From contig NZ_FYDE01000005.1 in NCBI RefSeq assembly GCF_900186535.1, forward strand, positions 1,154,895-1,218,894: a DNA stretch of 64,000 bases. The letters run 5' to 3'. The position numbers and the translations under genes were made by a program. The notes under the pieces were generated by a model that worked only from the letters and a program-made list of their open reading frames with translations, ran no database searches and was not told where the DNA came from. Shown here one piece after another: positions 1 through 7,204 of this stretch. Origin of the DNA: Marasmitruncus massiliensis. Its GTDB lineage: Bacteria; Bacillota; Clostridia; Oscillospirales; Ruminococcaceae. The first letter of the stretch is position 1, and the number at the start of each line of letters is the position of its first letter.

Positions 1-103
1 AGAAAGCAAAGCAGCGGATGCCGCCAAGGCGTTTGTGGAATATTTGTTTGGGGATGAAGCCAAAACAGTATTTGAAAAGTACGGATTTTCACCTGTGGCG
101 TAA
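1..103 (+). CDS. modA: Molybdate ABC transporter substrate-binding protein, C-terminal end (partial)
   Basis: Only the last 33 codons are inside the window; the frame runs from position 2 to the TAA at 101-103. The tail contains AKAFVEYLFGDEAKTVFEKY and ends GFSPVA, the typical end of periplasmic or lipoprotein molybdate-binding ModA proteins. modB starts 44 nt downstream in the same direction, which supports ModA over another binding protein. In this family the protein captures molybdate or tungstate outside the cell and delivers it to ModBC. The rest of the gene is off the window, so its signal peptide and ligand residues cannot be checked. Confidence 0.85.
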   Translation, partial: ESKAADAAKAFVEYLFGDEAKTVFEKYGFSPVA

Positions 104-147
104 GTAATTAATCGTGATAATCACCTAACAGGAAGGAGGTGACCGCC

Positions 148-819
148 ATGCCGTTTGACTGGTCGCCGCTGGCCATATCCCTTCGAACCGTACTTTGTGC
201 CGGAGCGCTGGTATTTATTCTGGGAATTGGCTTTGCCCGGCTGTTTTTGTATGCGGGCGGACGCGTTAAGTGGATTACGGACGTGATATTCACGCTGCCG
301 CTTGTGCTCCCGCCCACAGTGATCGGATTTTTTCTGCTGGTGCTGTTCGGGAAAAACAGCCCGCTGGGGAGAACGCTTGCGCAGATAGGGCTGTCGTTGA
401 TTTTTACATGGCAGGCCACCGTGGCGGCTGCGGTCGTCGTATCTTTCCCATTGATGTACCGCGCGGCGAAAGGCGCTTTTGAACAGGTGGACGAAAATCT
501 GATCTGGGCTGCCCGGACTCTGGGAATGTCCGAATGGACCATTTTTATCCGCGTACTGATTCCGCAGGCATGGCCTGGAATTGCTGCGGGCACGGCGCTT
601 TCCTTTGCGCGTGCGCTCGGCGAATTCGGCGCGACGCTGATGATCGCCGGGAACATTCCGGGGCGCACCCAGACGATTCCGATTGCCATTTATTTTGCGA
701 CGGCAGCGGGCAACATGCGTACGGCTGGAATCTGGGTCGCGGTAATTACCGCGGTATCCTGTCTGGCGCTCGGGCTGATGAACTACTATAACGCCCGGGC
801 GAAAGGAGGCGGCGCATGA
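148..819 (+). CDS. modB: Molybdate ABC transporter permease ModB
   Basis: This is the integral-membrane subunit of the molybdate importer, about 223 residues with five or more hydrophobic segments. It carries the permease EAA-type loop around residues 120-155 (AARTLGMSEWTIFIRVLIPQ) and the ARALGEFGATLMIAGN segment typical of ModB/CysT permeases. I chose the ATG at 148 because GGAAGGAGGT at 131-140 sits 7 nt upstream; a GTG at 139 would overlap that ribosome-binding site. The stop overlaps the modC start (ATGA), so the two are translationally coupled. Molybdate supply fits the molybdenum hydroxylase encoded at 21.6-24.2 kb. Confidence 0.93.
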   Translation: MPFDWSPLAISLRTVLCAGALVFILGIGFARLFLYAGGRVKWITDVIFTLPLVLPPTVIGFFLLVLFGKNSPLGRTLAQIGLSLIFTWQATVAAAVVVSFPLMYRAAKGAFEQVDENLIWAARTLGMSEWTIFIRVLIPQAWPGIAAGTALSFARALGEFGATLMIAGNIPGRTQTIPIAIYFATAAGNMRTAGIWVAVITAVSCLALGLMNYYNARAKGGGA

Positions 820-1847
820 GCCTTCTGGTGGACATCCGAAAGGAGTTTCAGGGATTTTCTCTGAATATGCAGCTGGAAACGGAAGACAAAGAAGTTCTTG
901 GGATTCTTGGGGAATCCGGCAGCGGCAAAAGTATGACTTTACGCTGCATCGCCGGGATCGTAAAGCCGGACAGCGGCAAAATTGTTCTGAACGGCAAAAC
1001 GCTGTTTGACTCCGAGAAGGGAATCAACCTGCCGCCCCGCAGCCGAAACGTCGGGCTGATGTTTCAAAATTACGCGCTGTTTCCGCATATGACAGTGGAA
1101 CAGAATATCGCCGCGGGGGTAAGGGATAAACAAAAGCATGAAGCGCAGATTGCGAAAATGCTTCGGTTGCTGCATCTGGAGGGCCTGGAAATCCGCCGCC
1201 CGTGGCAGCTTTCCGGGGGGCAGCAGCAGCGGGTGGCTCTGGCGCGGATGATGGCGGCGGAACCGGAAATCCTGCTGTTGGATGAGCCTTTTTCCGCTTT
1301 GGATGGCCGCCTGCGCCAGGAGATCGAATCGGATTTCGCAGAAGCATTGGATACGTTCACAGGCCCGGCGGTGCTGGTTTCCCATAATTTCAACGAGATA
1401 TATCGATACAGTACGCGCACAGCGGTTGTTTCAGGCGGCAAAAAGGTAGAGGAAGGCGGCACAAAATCGCTGCTTGCCAGTCCCGAGCGGATTGCATCGG
1501 CGAGGCTGCTCTGCTGTCCGAATTTGGCCAAACTGGACAACTCGGGGTATGCCCCGGATTGGAACCTTCATTTTGAACCGCCCGCCGCCAAAGAAGGCTG
1601 CGCATGGGTCGGGATATTCGGCGGGGATATCGAGTTTTGTGCCGAGTGGGATGGCTTTCCTGTAAAAATCCGGGAAATATCTGAGACACTTCGTGAAGCC
1701 ACTGTCAGGCTGGAAATGAAGGGGGCACGGGAACCGCTTTACGCCACCTGTTCCAAAACACAGGCGGAAAAAGCCCTGCAGCTGTCCTCCGCCGGTGCAC
1801 TCTTTGCAAAACTCCCCGCGACAAAGCTTCTCTTTTTACAAGACTGA
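816..1847 (+). CDS. modC: Molybdate ABC transporter ATP-binding protein ModC
   Basis: The ATPase of the molybdate importer, 343 residues. Walker A GESGSGKS is at about residues 32-39, followed by the signature LSGGQQQR and Walker B LLLDEP with FSALD. The C-terminal third (about 230-343) is a divergent extension where ModC proteins carry a TOBE/MOP oxyanion-binding domain; its sequence is too diverged for me to assign firmly. The start overlaps the modB stop in ATGA. A strong hairpin terminator follows at 1876-1910, so modABC looks like a closed transcription unit. Confidence 0.92.
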   Translation: MSLLVDIRKEFQGFSLNMQLETEDKEVLGILGESGSGKSMTLRCIAGIVKPDSGKIVLNGKTLFDSEKGINLPPRSRNVGLMFQNYALFPHMTVEQNIAAGVRDKQKHEAQIAKMLRLLHLEGLEIRRPWQLSGGQQQRVALARMMAAEPEILLLDEPFSALDGRLRQEIESDFAEALDTFTGPAVLVSHNFNEIYRYSTRTAVVSGGKKVEEGGTKSLLASPERIASARLLCCPNLAKLDNSGYAPDWNLHFEPPAAKEGCAWVGIFGGDIEFCAEWDGFPVKIREISETLREATVRLEMKGAREPLYATCSKTQAEKALQLSSAGALFAKLPATKLLFLQD

Positions 1848-1875
1848 AAAAGTGACTGCCGTCAACGCAGACATT

Positions 1876-1910
1876 AAAACTGCCCGTATTCTGCGGGCAG
1901 TTTTTAATTT
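1876..1910 (+). terminator. Rho-independent terminator after modC
   Basis: An 11-bp perfect stem (1876-1886 with 1894-1904) containing CTGCCCG/CGGGCAG is followed by a T-rich stretch (TTTTTAATTT). It ends the modABC unit. Confidence 0.9.
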
Positions 1911-1996
1911 ATATAATAAATTTCAAATTGTGAGGGAAAATAAAATTGTGATTCTAAGAAAATATTATTTTTTTAAAAATTATTTAATAAAAATCT

Positions 1997-2025
1997 ATTA
2001 CAAGTGCTAAAAAATATGATATAAT
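1997..2025 (+). promoter_or_regulatory. Sigma-A type promoter for ridA
   Basis: ATTACA at 1997-2002 and a perfect TATAAT at 2020-2025 are separated by 17 nt, in a very AT-rich region 40 nt upstream of the ridA start. The -35 box matches consensus at 4 of 6 positions. Confidence 0.6.
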
Positions 2026-2064
2026 CAATTCATTCCTTATTTTTTTATTGGAGGTATTAAAACC

Positions 2065-2439
2065 ATGAACAAAGTCATTTCCGCAAAAAATGCCCCTGCC
2101 GCTGTTGGTCCATATTCTCATGCGGTTATGGGCGGAAACGTCCTGTATACTTCCGGCCAGCTCGGTCTTGATCCGGTCAGCGGCGCTCTGCCTGAGGGAG
2201 TGGAAGCACAGGCAAAACAGGCTCTGGACAATTTGGGCGCAGTACTGAAAGAAGCCGGAATGGATTATTCTGATGTGGTTAAAACAACGGTTTTCCTTGC
2301 AAATATGGCAGACTTTGCCGCAATCAACGCCATTTATGCGGACTATTTTAAAGGGGATTGCCCTGCCCGTTCCTGTGTGCAGGTTGCAGCGCTTCCGAAA
2401 GCAGCGTTGTTTGAAATTGAAGCAATCGCAGTTAAATAA
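2065..2439 (+). CDS. ridA: RidA family enamine/imine deaminase (YjgF/YER057c/UK114)
   Basis: A 124-residue protein of standard RidA length. It hydrolyses reactive 2-aminoacrylate-type enamines and imines to the keto acid and ammonia. Family signatures are visible: GPYSHAV near residues 17-23, [10 protein letters not shown] near 30-40, and the C-terminal [11 protein letters not shown], whose Arg binds the substrate carboxylate. GGAGGT at 2051-2056 precedes the ATG. Its place beside a diaminopropionate ammonia-lyase locus is informative, because YgeX-type lyases pass through an aminoacrylate intermediate that RidA can detoxify. That functional link is inference. Confidence 0.93.
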   Translation: MNKVISAKNAPAAVGPYSHAVMGGNVLYTSGQLGLDPVSGALPEGVEAQAKQALDNLGAVLKEAGMDYSDVVKTTVFLANMADFAAINAIYADYFKGDCPARSCVQVAALPKAALFEIEAIAVK

Positions 2440-2505
2440 GTAATACTTATAACAAATTAAACAAAATTCGCTTTGATATTTTTTTATTAAACTTTGATAA
2501 TCTTC

Positions 2506-2534
2506 TTGCAAACCCACCTTACATAAGCTATATT
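2506..2534 (+). promoter_or_regulatory. Promoter of the purine permease gene
   Basis: TTGCAA at 2506-2511 and TATATT at 2529-2534 have a 17-nt spacer. They lie 60 nt upstream of the permease ATG in an AT-rich intergenic region (2440-2593) where I see no terminator for ridA. Confidence 0.6.
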
Positions 2535-2593
2535 AATAACATAGCAAATAAAAATACAGTTTTCCTAAAAAAAATTTGTAAGGTTGTGTTTGA

Positions 2594-3919
2594 ATGAAGG
2601 ATCATGTTACAAAAGAACCGAGATCCATTTTTGAACTGGGCGGCGTGCCTCCCATGAAGCAAGTGGTTCCCCTCGGGCTTCAGCATGTTGTTGCGGCGAT
2701 TGTCGGCGTGGTTACCCCGGCCCTGCTTGTTTCAAATACTGTGGGTCTGAGCGGTCCGGATAAGACTATTCTGGTTCAGGTATCTTTGCTGATCACTGCG
2801 ATTGCGACCCTGATCCAGCTGTATCCGCTGGGTCGACGTATTGGATCGGGACTGCCTGTGATTATGGGCATCAGTTTTGCTTATGTGCCGACCCTGCTTG
2901 CGATTGGCGGAAAGTTTGACCTTGCCACCATTTTAGGTGCACAGATTGTCGGCGGCTGCGTTGCGATCCTGTTTGGAATTTTTCTCAAGCAGCTGCGCAG
3001 ATTTTTCCCGCCGCTGGTCACCGGTACGGTGATCTTTACAATCGGTCTTTCCCTTTACCCGACCGCAGTGAAATATATGGCCGGCGGCGCGGCAAGCCCG
3101 ACCTTTGGCGACCCGAAAAACTGGCTGGTTGCGATCATCACATTTGCCGCGGTGATCTTCTTTAACTATTTCACCAAAGGTGTCAGCAAGCTGGCTTCGA
3201 TCCTGCTGGGTATGATCATAGGCTATGTGGTTGCTCTGATGATGGGGATGGTTTCCTTTGAAGCGGTTGGCACCGCCGGCTGGTTCCAGCTGGTTGCTCC
3301 CCTGCATTTCGGCTTGAAATTTAACATCAGCGCCTGTATTTCCATGGCAATTATGTATATCGTCAATTCCGTGCAGACCATTGGTGACCTGAGCTCCACC
3401 ACTTTAGGCGGACTTGACCGTCTGCCTTCCGACAAAGAACTTTCCGGAGGGATCGTCGCGCAGGGTGCCGCAAGCATTTTGGGTGCGTTTTTCGGCGGAC
3501 TGCCCACGGCGTCCTACAGCCAGAACGTTGGTATTGTCACTGTAAACCGTGTCGTCAATAAAATTGTATTTGCATTTGCCGCGGGCGTGATGCTGGTTGC
3601 AGGGTTTATTCCGAAATTTGCTTCCGCGCTCACAACCATTCCGCAGAGCGTGATCGGCGGCGCTACGATTTCTGTGTTCGCGACGATCACAATGACCGGT
3701 ATCCGCATGATCACATCCGAAAAACTGACGCAGCGCAATGTTGCGGTGGTTGGTCTTGCGGTTGCGCTGGGCGTCGGTGTTACTTCGGTATCCGGCAGCC
3801 TTGGCGGTTTCCCTGAATGGGTAACCACAGTGTTCGGAAGTTCTTCCGTAGTGATTGCGACTTTGATGGCGATCCTGCTGAACACAATTCTCCCGAAGGA
3901 TAAAGAACAAACAAAATAA
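2594..3919 (+). CDS. NCS2 family xanthine/uracil permease
   Basis: A 441-residue polytopic membrane transporter of the nucleobase:cation symporter-2 family, which imports xanthine, urate or uracil with protons. About 12-14 hydrophobic segments run through the protein. The segment VNSVQTIGDLSSTTLGG near residue 260 carries the conserved Gly-Asp of NCS2 carriers, and GGLPTASYSQNVG near 305 is the following conserved loop. The neighbourhood (xanthine dehydrogenase, ssnA, ygfK) argues for a purine substrate, probably xanthine or urate. Sequence alone cannot fix the substrate. A YheO-type regulator follows after 22 nt, probably in the same transcript. Confidence 0.9.
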   Translation: MKDHVTKEPRSIFELGGVPPMKQVVPLGLQHVVAAIVGVVTPALLVSNTVGLSGPDKTILVQVSLLITAIATLIQLYPLGRRIGSGLPVIMGISFAYVPTLLAIGGKFDLATILGAQIVGGCVAILFGIFLKQLRRFFPPLVTGTVIFTIGLSLYPTAVKYMAGGAASPTFGDPKNWLVAIITFAAVIFFNYFTKGVSKLASILLGMIIGYVVALMMGMVSFEAVGTAGWFQLVAPLHFGLKFNISACISMAIMYIVNSVQTIGDLSSTTLGGLDRLPSDKELSGGIVAQGAASILGAFFGGLPTASYSQNVGIVTVNRVVNKIVFAFAAGVMLVAGFIPKFASALTTIPQSVIGGATISVFATITMTGIRMITSEKLTQRNVAVVGLAVALGVGVTSVSGSLGGFPEWVTTVFGSSSVVIATLMAILLNTILPKDKEQTK

Positions 3920-3941
3920 ACGTCAAGAAGGGGAGGATGAT

Positions 3942-4580
3942 TTGCATAAGTTATTAACCTTCTATCTTCCCATGGTTGATTTTATCGCTGACTGCATGGG
4001 CGAGAATACCGAGGTCGTTTTGCATGACCTGACGGATTGGCACCAGTCTGTTGTTGCGATCCGCAATGGACACATCAGCGGCAGAGAGGTCGGTTCGCCC
4101 ATCACGGATTTATCACTGAATATCTTAAAAACGGCATCGTTTGAACAGCTCCCTTACATGGCCAATTATCAGGGCGTTGCGAAAAACGGGCACAGCCTGA
4201 AATCATCCACCTTTTTTATTAAGGACGACACAGGCGCCATGGTGGGCATGCTTTGTGTCAACACAGACTATCACGCGCTCACGGAAGCCCGCCTGCAGCT
4301 GGAATCCCTGATTGGCGCGCTGGGCATCCAGACCGGCGGCGGGGTTACGGAGAACTTTACCATGAATGTCAGCGATCTGGTGCAGGCAAACCTGTTTCGC
4401 GTCTGTCCCAACCTTGAAGAACTGGTTGGCAGGATGAGCCAGAAGGATAAGCTGGAAATTGTGGAAAAGCTTGACGAACTTGGCACGTTTTTAGTAAAAG
4501 GTTCCATTGTCTGTGTAGCAGAAAAGCTGGGCGTTTCCGTCCCAACCATCTATCGGTACCTCAATATGATCCGAAAATAG
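3942..4580 (+). CDS. YheO-type PAS domain transcriptional regulator
   Basis: A 212-residue protein with an N-terminal YheO-like PAS domain (about 5-120; hallmark EVVLHDLTD near residue 23) and a C-terminal helix-turn-helix near 180-210 (VAEKLGVSVPTIYRYLNMIRK). The start is a TTG at 3942, supported by GGGGAGGA just upstream at 3931-3938. It lies 22 nt after the permease gene, so it is probably cotranscribed and may sense a purine or a degradation product. A second, diverged YheO-type gene lies convergently just beyond a shared terminator. In both, the PAS domain is followed by a HTH that resembles DauR-like regulators. Confidence 0.85.
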   Translation: MHKLLTFYLPMVDFIADCMGENTEVVLHDLTDWHQSVVAIRNGHISGREVGSPITDLSLNILKTASFEQLPYMANYQGVAKNGHSLKSSTFFIKDDTGAMVGMLCVNTDYHALTEARLQLESLIGALGIQTGGGVTENFTMNVSDLVQANLFRVCPNLEELVGRMSQKDKLEIVEKLDELGTFLVKGSIVCVAEKLGVSVPTIYRYLNMIRK

Positions 4581-4581
4581 C

Positions 4582-4616
4582 GAAGAAGGCGGACGCCGCG
4601 GCGCCCGCCTTCTTTG
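4582..4616. terminator. Bidirectional hairpin terminator between two YheO-type genes
   Basis: The arms AAGAAGGCGG (4583-4592) and CCGCCTTCTT (4605-4614) are perfectly complementary, with further inner pairing. It sits between convergent genes and is A-rich upstream and T-rich downstream, so it can serve both strands. Confidence 0.8.
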
Positions 4617-4629
4617 CATCATGGACGGT

Positions 4630-5271
4630 TCAGTTTTTCGCATCGATGTAACTGTAAAGGGTATATTTGGAAATCCCGAAATATTTGGAGACTTTATCGC
4701 CGCTTTTGGTAATCAAAAATGCGCCGGTGTTGTTTAAAAACTGGATGGCGTTGATCTTGTCGTCCTTCGTCATCAGGGCCACCGGTTTTCCGACAAGCCG
4801 GACCGACTGCTCAATCAGCTCGTCCAGCAGGTCGTTGACATTCTGCGAAATCCGTTCCGGCTCCTTTTTGTCACTTCCCGTTTCCGTTGTAATCAGCGGC
4901 TTGATGGAGTTTTCGATCATCAGAAGGCTGGTGATATCAAAGTTAATTCCAAAAACACCGATTGCCTCTCCGGAGCCGTCACGGATATAAATGGTGCTCG
5001 ACTTCAGGATTTTCCCGTCTTTGGTTTTCGTCAGGTAATTCAGGTGGTCATGCAGGTTGCTGCGGTCACCGTGGAGCGCTTCCAAAACAACGTGGGAAGG
5101 CCCGTCTCCCGGCTTGCGGTTGGTAACATGCCCGTTCACGATGTCGACAATGGAGCTTTCTGTGTTATTGTCTGTCAGGTCGTGTATCACGACTTCACAG
5201 TTGCTCCCAAACTGCTGTGCGATTCCGTAAGCAATTTGTTTCAGTGTATGAAGCGTCAATTCCGGAAGCAT
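4630..5271 (-). CDS. YheO-type PAS domain transcriptional regulator (second paralogue)
   Basis: A 213-residue paralogue of the regulator at 3942. It has the PAS hallmark CEVVIHDLTDN near residue 28, KDGKILKSSTIYIRD near 85-100, and a C-terminal HTH ending in YFGISKYTLYSYIDAKN. I place the start at the ATG at 5271 because AAAGGG lies 9 nt upstream of it; a further in-frame ATG at 5280 directly abuts that Shine-Dalgarno. It reads away from the ssnA promoter region, so it is a candidate regulator of that divergent promoter. Ligand unknown. Confidence 0.85.
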   Translation of the reverse strand: MLPELTLHTLKQIAYGIAQQFGSNCEVVIHDLTDNNTESSIVDIVNGHVTNRKPGDGPSHVVLEALHGDRSNLHDHLNYLTKTKDGKILKSSTIYIRDGSGEAIGVFGINFDITSLLMIENSIKPLITTETGSDKKEPERISQNVNDLLDELIEQSVRLVGKPVALMTKDDKINAIQFLNNTGAFLITKSGDKVSKYFGISKYTLYSYIDAKN

Positions 5272-5388
5272 TTTGAACATCCCTTTCTGAATGGTACTCG
5301 ATAAATTCTATCATATCAATTTTTTACATAAAAAGCAACAAAAAAAGTAAATACTAAAAATTTTTTTTGAGAATATTGTTTGAAGCTA

Positions 5389-5417
5389 TTGCGATTTGCC
5401 GCCGATTATGTTATAAT
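5389..5417 (+). promoter_or_regulatory. Candidate promoter P1 upstream of ssnA
   Basis: TTGCGA at 5389-5394 and TATAAT at 5412-5417 are 17 nt apart, with a TG extending the -10 box. The -10 lies inside the first copy of the 14-nt repeat GATTATGTTATAAT (5404-5417). It is about 375 nt from the ssnA start, so a long leader would be transcribed, including the hairpin array. Confidence 0.5.
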
Positions 5418-5580
5418 AACCGCGAAACAAACAGCAAAGCTGTTTGTGGCCGCGCTTTGCGCGGTTAGCGGCGCTGGCGCGCCGCGAAACGGATGTTACA
5501 CCATAATCCGGCCGACAATGTCGGCTATCGCCGCTTTGCGGCGAAGCAAACCAAAAAATGGTTTGCGATTATGTTATAAT
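5404..5580 (+). repeat. Six-hairpin array flanked by 14-nt direct repeats
   Basis: GATTATGTTATAAT occurs at 5404-5417 and 5567-5580, and an inverted diverged copy lies between them at 5493-5508. Six perfect hairpins with 3-5 nt loops fill the interval: 5428-5446 (8 bp), 5450-5464 (6 bp), 5468-5485 (7 bp), 5511-5525 (6 bp), 5529-5543 (6 bp) and 5546-5566 (8 bp, loop AAAAA). No ORF explains it and the hairpins lack T-runs, so they are not ordinary terminators. It may be a dispersed intergenic repeat (REP- or MITE-like) or a structured 5' leader. Confidence 0.7.
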
Positions 5581-5593
5581 CATGTCAAAGAGA

Positions 5594-5792
5594 AACAGGG
5601 AATATTCCTGTGCGTTTTTCACAATTTAAGATAGGGTAGCTGCAACGGAGTGCTTCGCGCACGGGCTGGATGATCATTGAAAATTCGGCTTTCCTGCGTC
5701 CTCTGCAAGCGGCCGGGTTTCAGGGGTTCATCCGATGGGTGGACGCCTTTTTTGCTGTTACCGGTTTCAAAGCAGAAATAAAGGAGGAACAG
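5594..5792 (+). promoter_or_regulatory. Structured leader upstream of ssnA, not assigned to a known riboswitch
   Basis: This 200-nt stretch carries no convincing gene. A small palindrome (AGGAATATTCC-like, about 5596-5612) is followed by T-runs. Further on, GCGTCC near 5699 can pair with GGACGC near 5743, closing a 50-nt domain followed directly by a run of six T. That arrangement resembles an attenuator, but I could not match it to purine, Moco, THF or other riboswitch consensus sequences that I know. Confidence 0.35.
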
Positions 5793-7127
5793 ATGATGTT
5801 GCTGGTAGGAAATGGAAGACTGATTACTCGGGGGGAAAATCATCGGCTGATTGAAAATGGCTGTGTTGCCGCTGATCAAGACCGTATTATAGCGGTCGGC
5901 ACGACAGAGGAGCTGCGCGCGAACTATCCGGAGGCGGAATTTGTTGATGCGCACGGCGGCGTGATCATGCCCGGCCTGATTAATGCGCATAATCATATTT
6001 ACAGCGCTTTTGCGAGAGGACTCTCCATCAAAGGCTATCAGCCGAAGAATTTTCTGGACATTCTGGACGGCCAGTGGTGGACGATCGATCGCCATCTGAC
6101 CCTTGCCGATACAAAAATGAGCGCGCTTACCACCTATCTGGACTGCATCCGCTGTGGAGTAACGACCGTTTTCGACCATCATGCCAGCTATGGCGGCATC
6201 GAAGGCAGCCTGTTTGTGATTGCGGACGCAGCAAAGGAACTGGGTGTACGCACCTGCCTCTGCTATGAGGTGTCCGACCGCGACGGCGAAGAAAAGATGA
6301 AAGCCGCTGTGAAGGAGAATGCCGATTTTATCCGTTCCTGTCAAAATGATGACACGGATATGCGCAAAGGAATGATGGGCCTGCACGCATCCTTTACGCT
6401 TTCGGATTCCACGCTTGCGCTTTGCAGGGAAAACACGCCGGACGGGGTCGGCTTCCATATTCATGTCGCGGAAGGCATGGCGGACGTTTACGACTCCCTG
6501 AAAAAATACGGCAAGCGCGTCATCAACCGCCTGCACGACAACGGGATTCTCGGAAGCCAGACCATTACAGGGCACTGCATCCATGTCAATGGAATCGAAA
6601 TGGACATCCTGAAAGAAACCGATACGATGATCGTGCATAATCCGGAATCCAATATGGGCAATGCGGTAGGTTGCCCGCCCACGCTTGAAATGATGCACCG
6701 CGGCCTGCTGGTGGGGCTTGGTACCGACGGCTATACGAACGATATGTTTGAGTCGATGAAAGCGGCGAACTGCCTGCACAAGCATAACCTCTGCGATCCA
6801 ACCGTCGCCTGGGGGGAAGTCCCGCAGATGCTGTTTGAGAACAACGCGGTTATCGGCGCCCGCTATTTCAGCAAAAAGCTCGGCGTGCTGGAAGAAGGCG
6901 CGGCGGCGGACATCATTGTCGTAGACTACGACCCGCTGACTCCGATGCATGCGGACAACTGCAACGGGCATATGCTGTTCGGTATGATGGGGCATGACGT
7001 CGTAACTACAATTATTGACGGCAAACTCAGAATGAAAGACCGCGAACTGGTTGGCATTGACGGCGTGGAAATTCTTGCGAAGTCACGGGAGCAGGCGGCC
7101 GACCTCTGGAGCCGTATCAACGCCTGA
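5793..7127 (+). CDS. ssnA: Putative aminohydrolase SsnA
   Basis: A 444-residue amidohydrolase-superfamily enzyme related to chlorohydrolases and guanine deaminase, of the usual SsnA length. The N-terminal metal motif NAHNHIY has its histidines at about 66 and 68. Later come HIHVAEG, the metal-site His, and GTDGYTNDM with the catalytic Asp. The ATG at 5793 follows AAGGAGG (5781-5787) by 5 nt; the next codon is also ATG. In the selenium/molybdenum hydroxylase clusters SsnA sits with YgfK and XDH and is needed for anaerobic purine breakdown. Its exact substrate is not established by sequence. A gap of 77 nt separates it from ygfK, with which it is probably cotranscribed. Confidence 0.92.
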   Translation: MMLLVGNGRLITRGENHRLIENGCVAADQDRIIAVGTTEELRANYPEAEFVDAHGGVIMPGLINAHNHIYSAFARGLSIKGYQPKNFLDILDGQWWTIDRHLTLADTKMSALTTYLDCIRCGVTTVFDHHASYGGIEGSLFVIADAAKELGVRTCLCYEVSDRDGEEKMKAAVKENADFIRSCQNDDTDMRKGMMGLHASFTLSDSTLALCRENTPDGVGFHIHVAEGMADVYDSLKKYGKRVINRLHDNGILGSQTITGHCIHVNGIEMDILKETDTMIVHNPESNMGNAVGCPPTLEMMHRGLLVGLGTDGYTNDMFESMKAANCLHKHNLCDPTVAWGEVPQMLFENNAVIGARYFSKKLGVLEEGAAADIIVVDYDPLTPMHADNCNGHMLFGMMGHDVVTTIIDGKLRMKDRELVGIDGVEILAKSREQAADLWSRINA

Positions 7128-7204
7128 TCTTTGGAAACCATAGAACCAACAGCCGTACGGTCTATCCGGCGGCTTCACCGATAGTTGAATCAGGAGGAAT
7201 ACCG

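Noticed and set aside
5404-5580. Hairpin array read as a CRISPR array
   Set aside because: Only two direct copies of the repeat exist, the interval is not spacer-like, and no cas genes lie nearby.
5389-5792. Purine or Moco riboswitch upstream of ssnA
   Set aside because: The tell-tale conserved strings of those aptamers were not found by eye. The leader remains only a candidate structured region.
5670-5792. N-terminal extension of SsnA
   Set aside because: The extra 41 codons overlap the structured leader, and the real ribosome-binding site AAGGAGG lies just before 5793.
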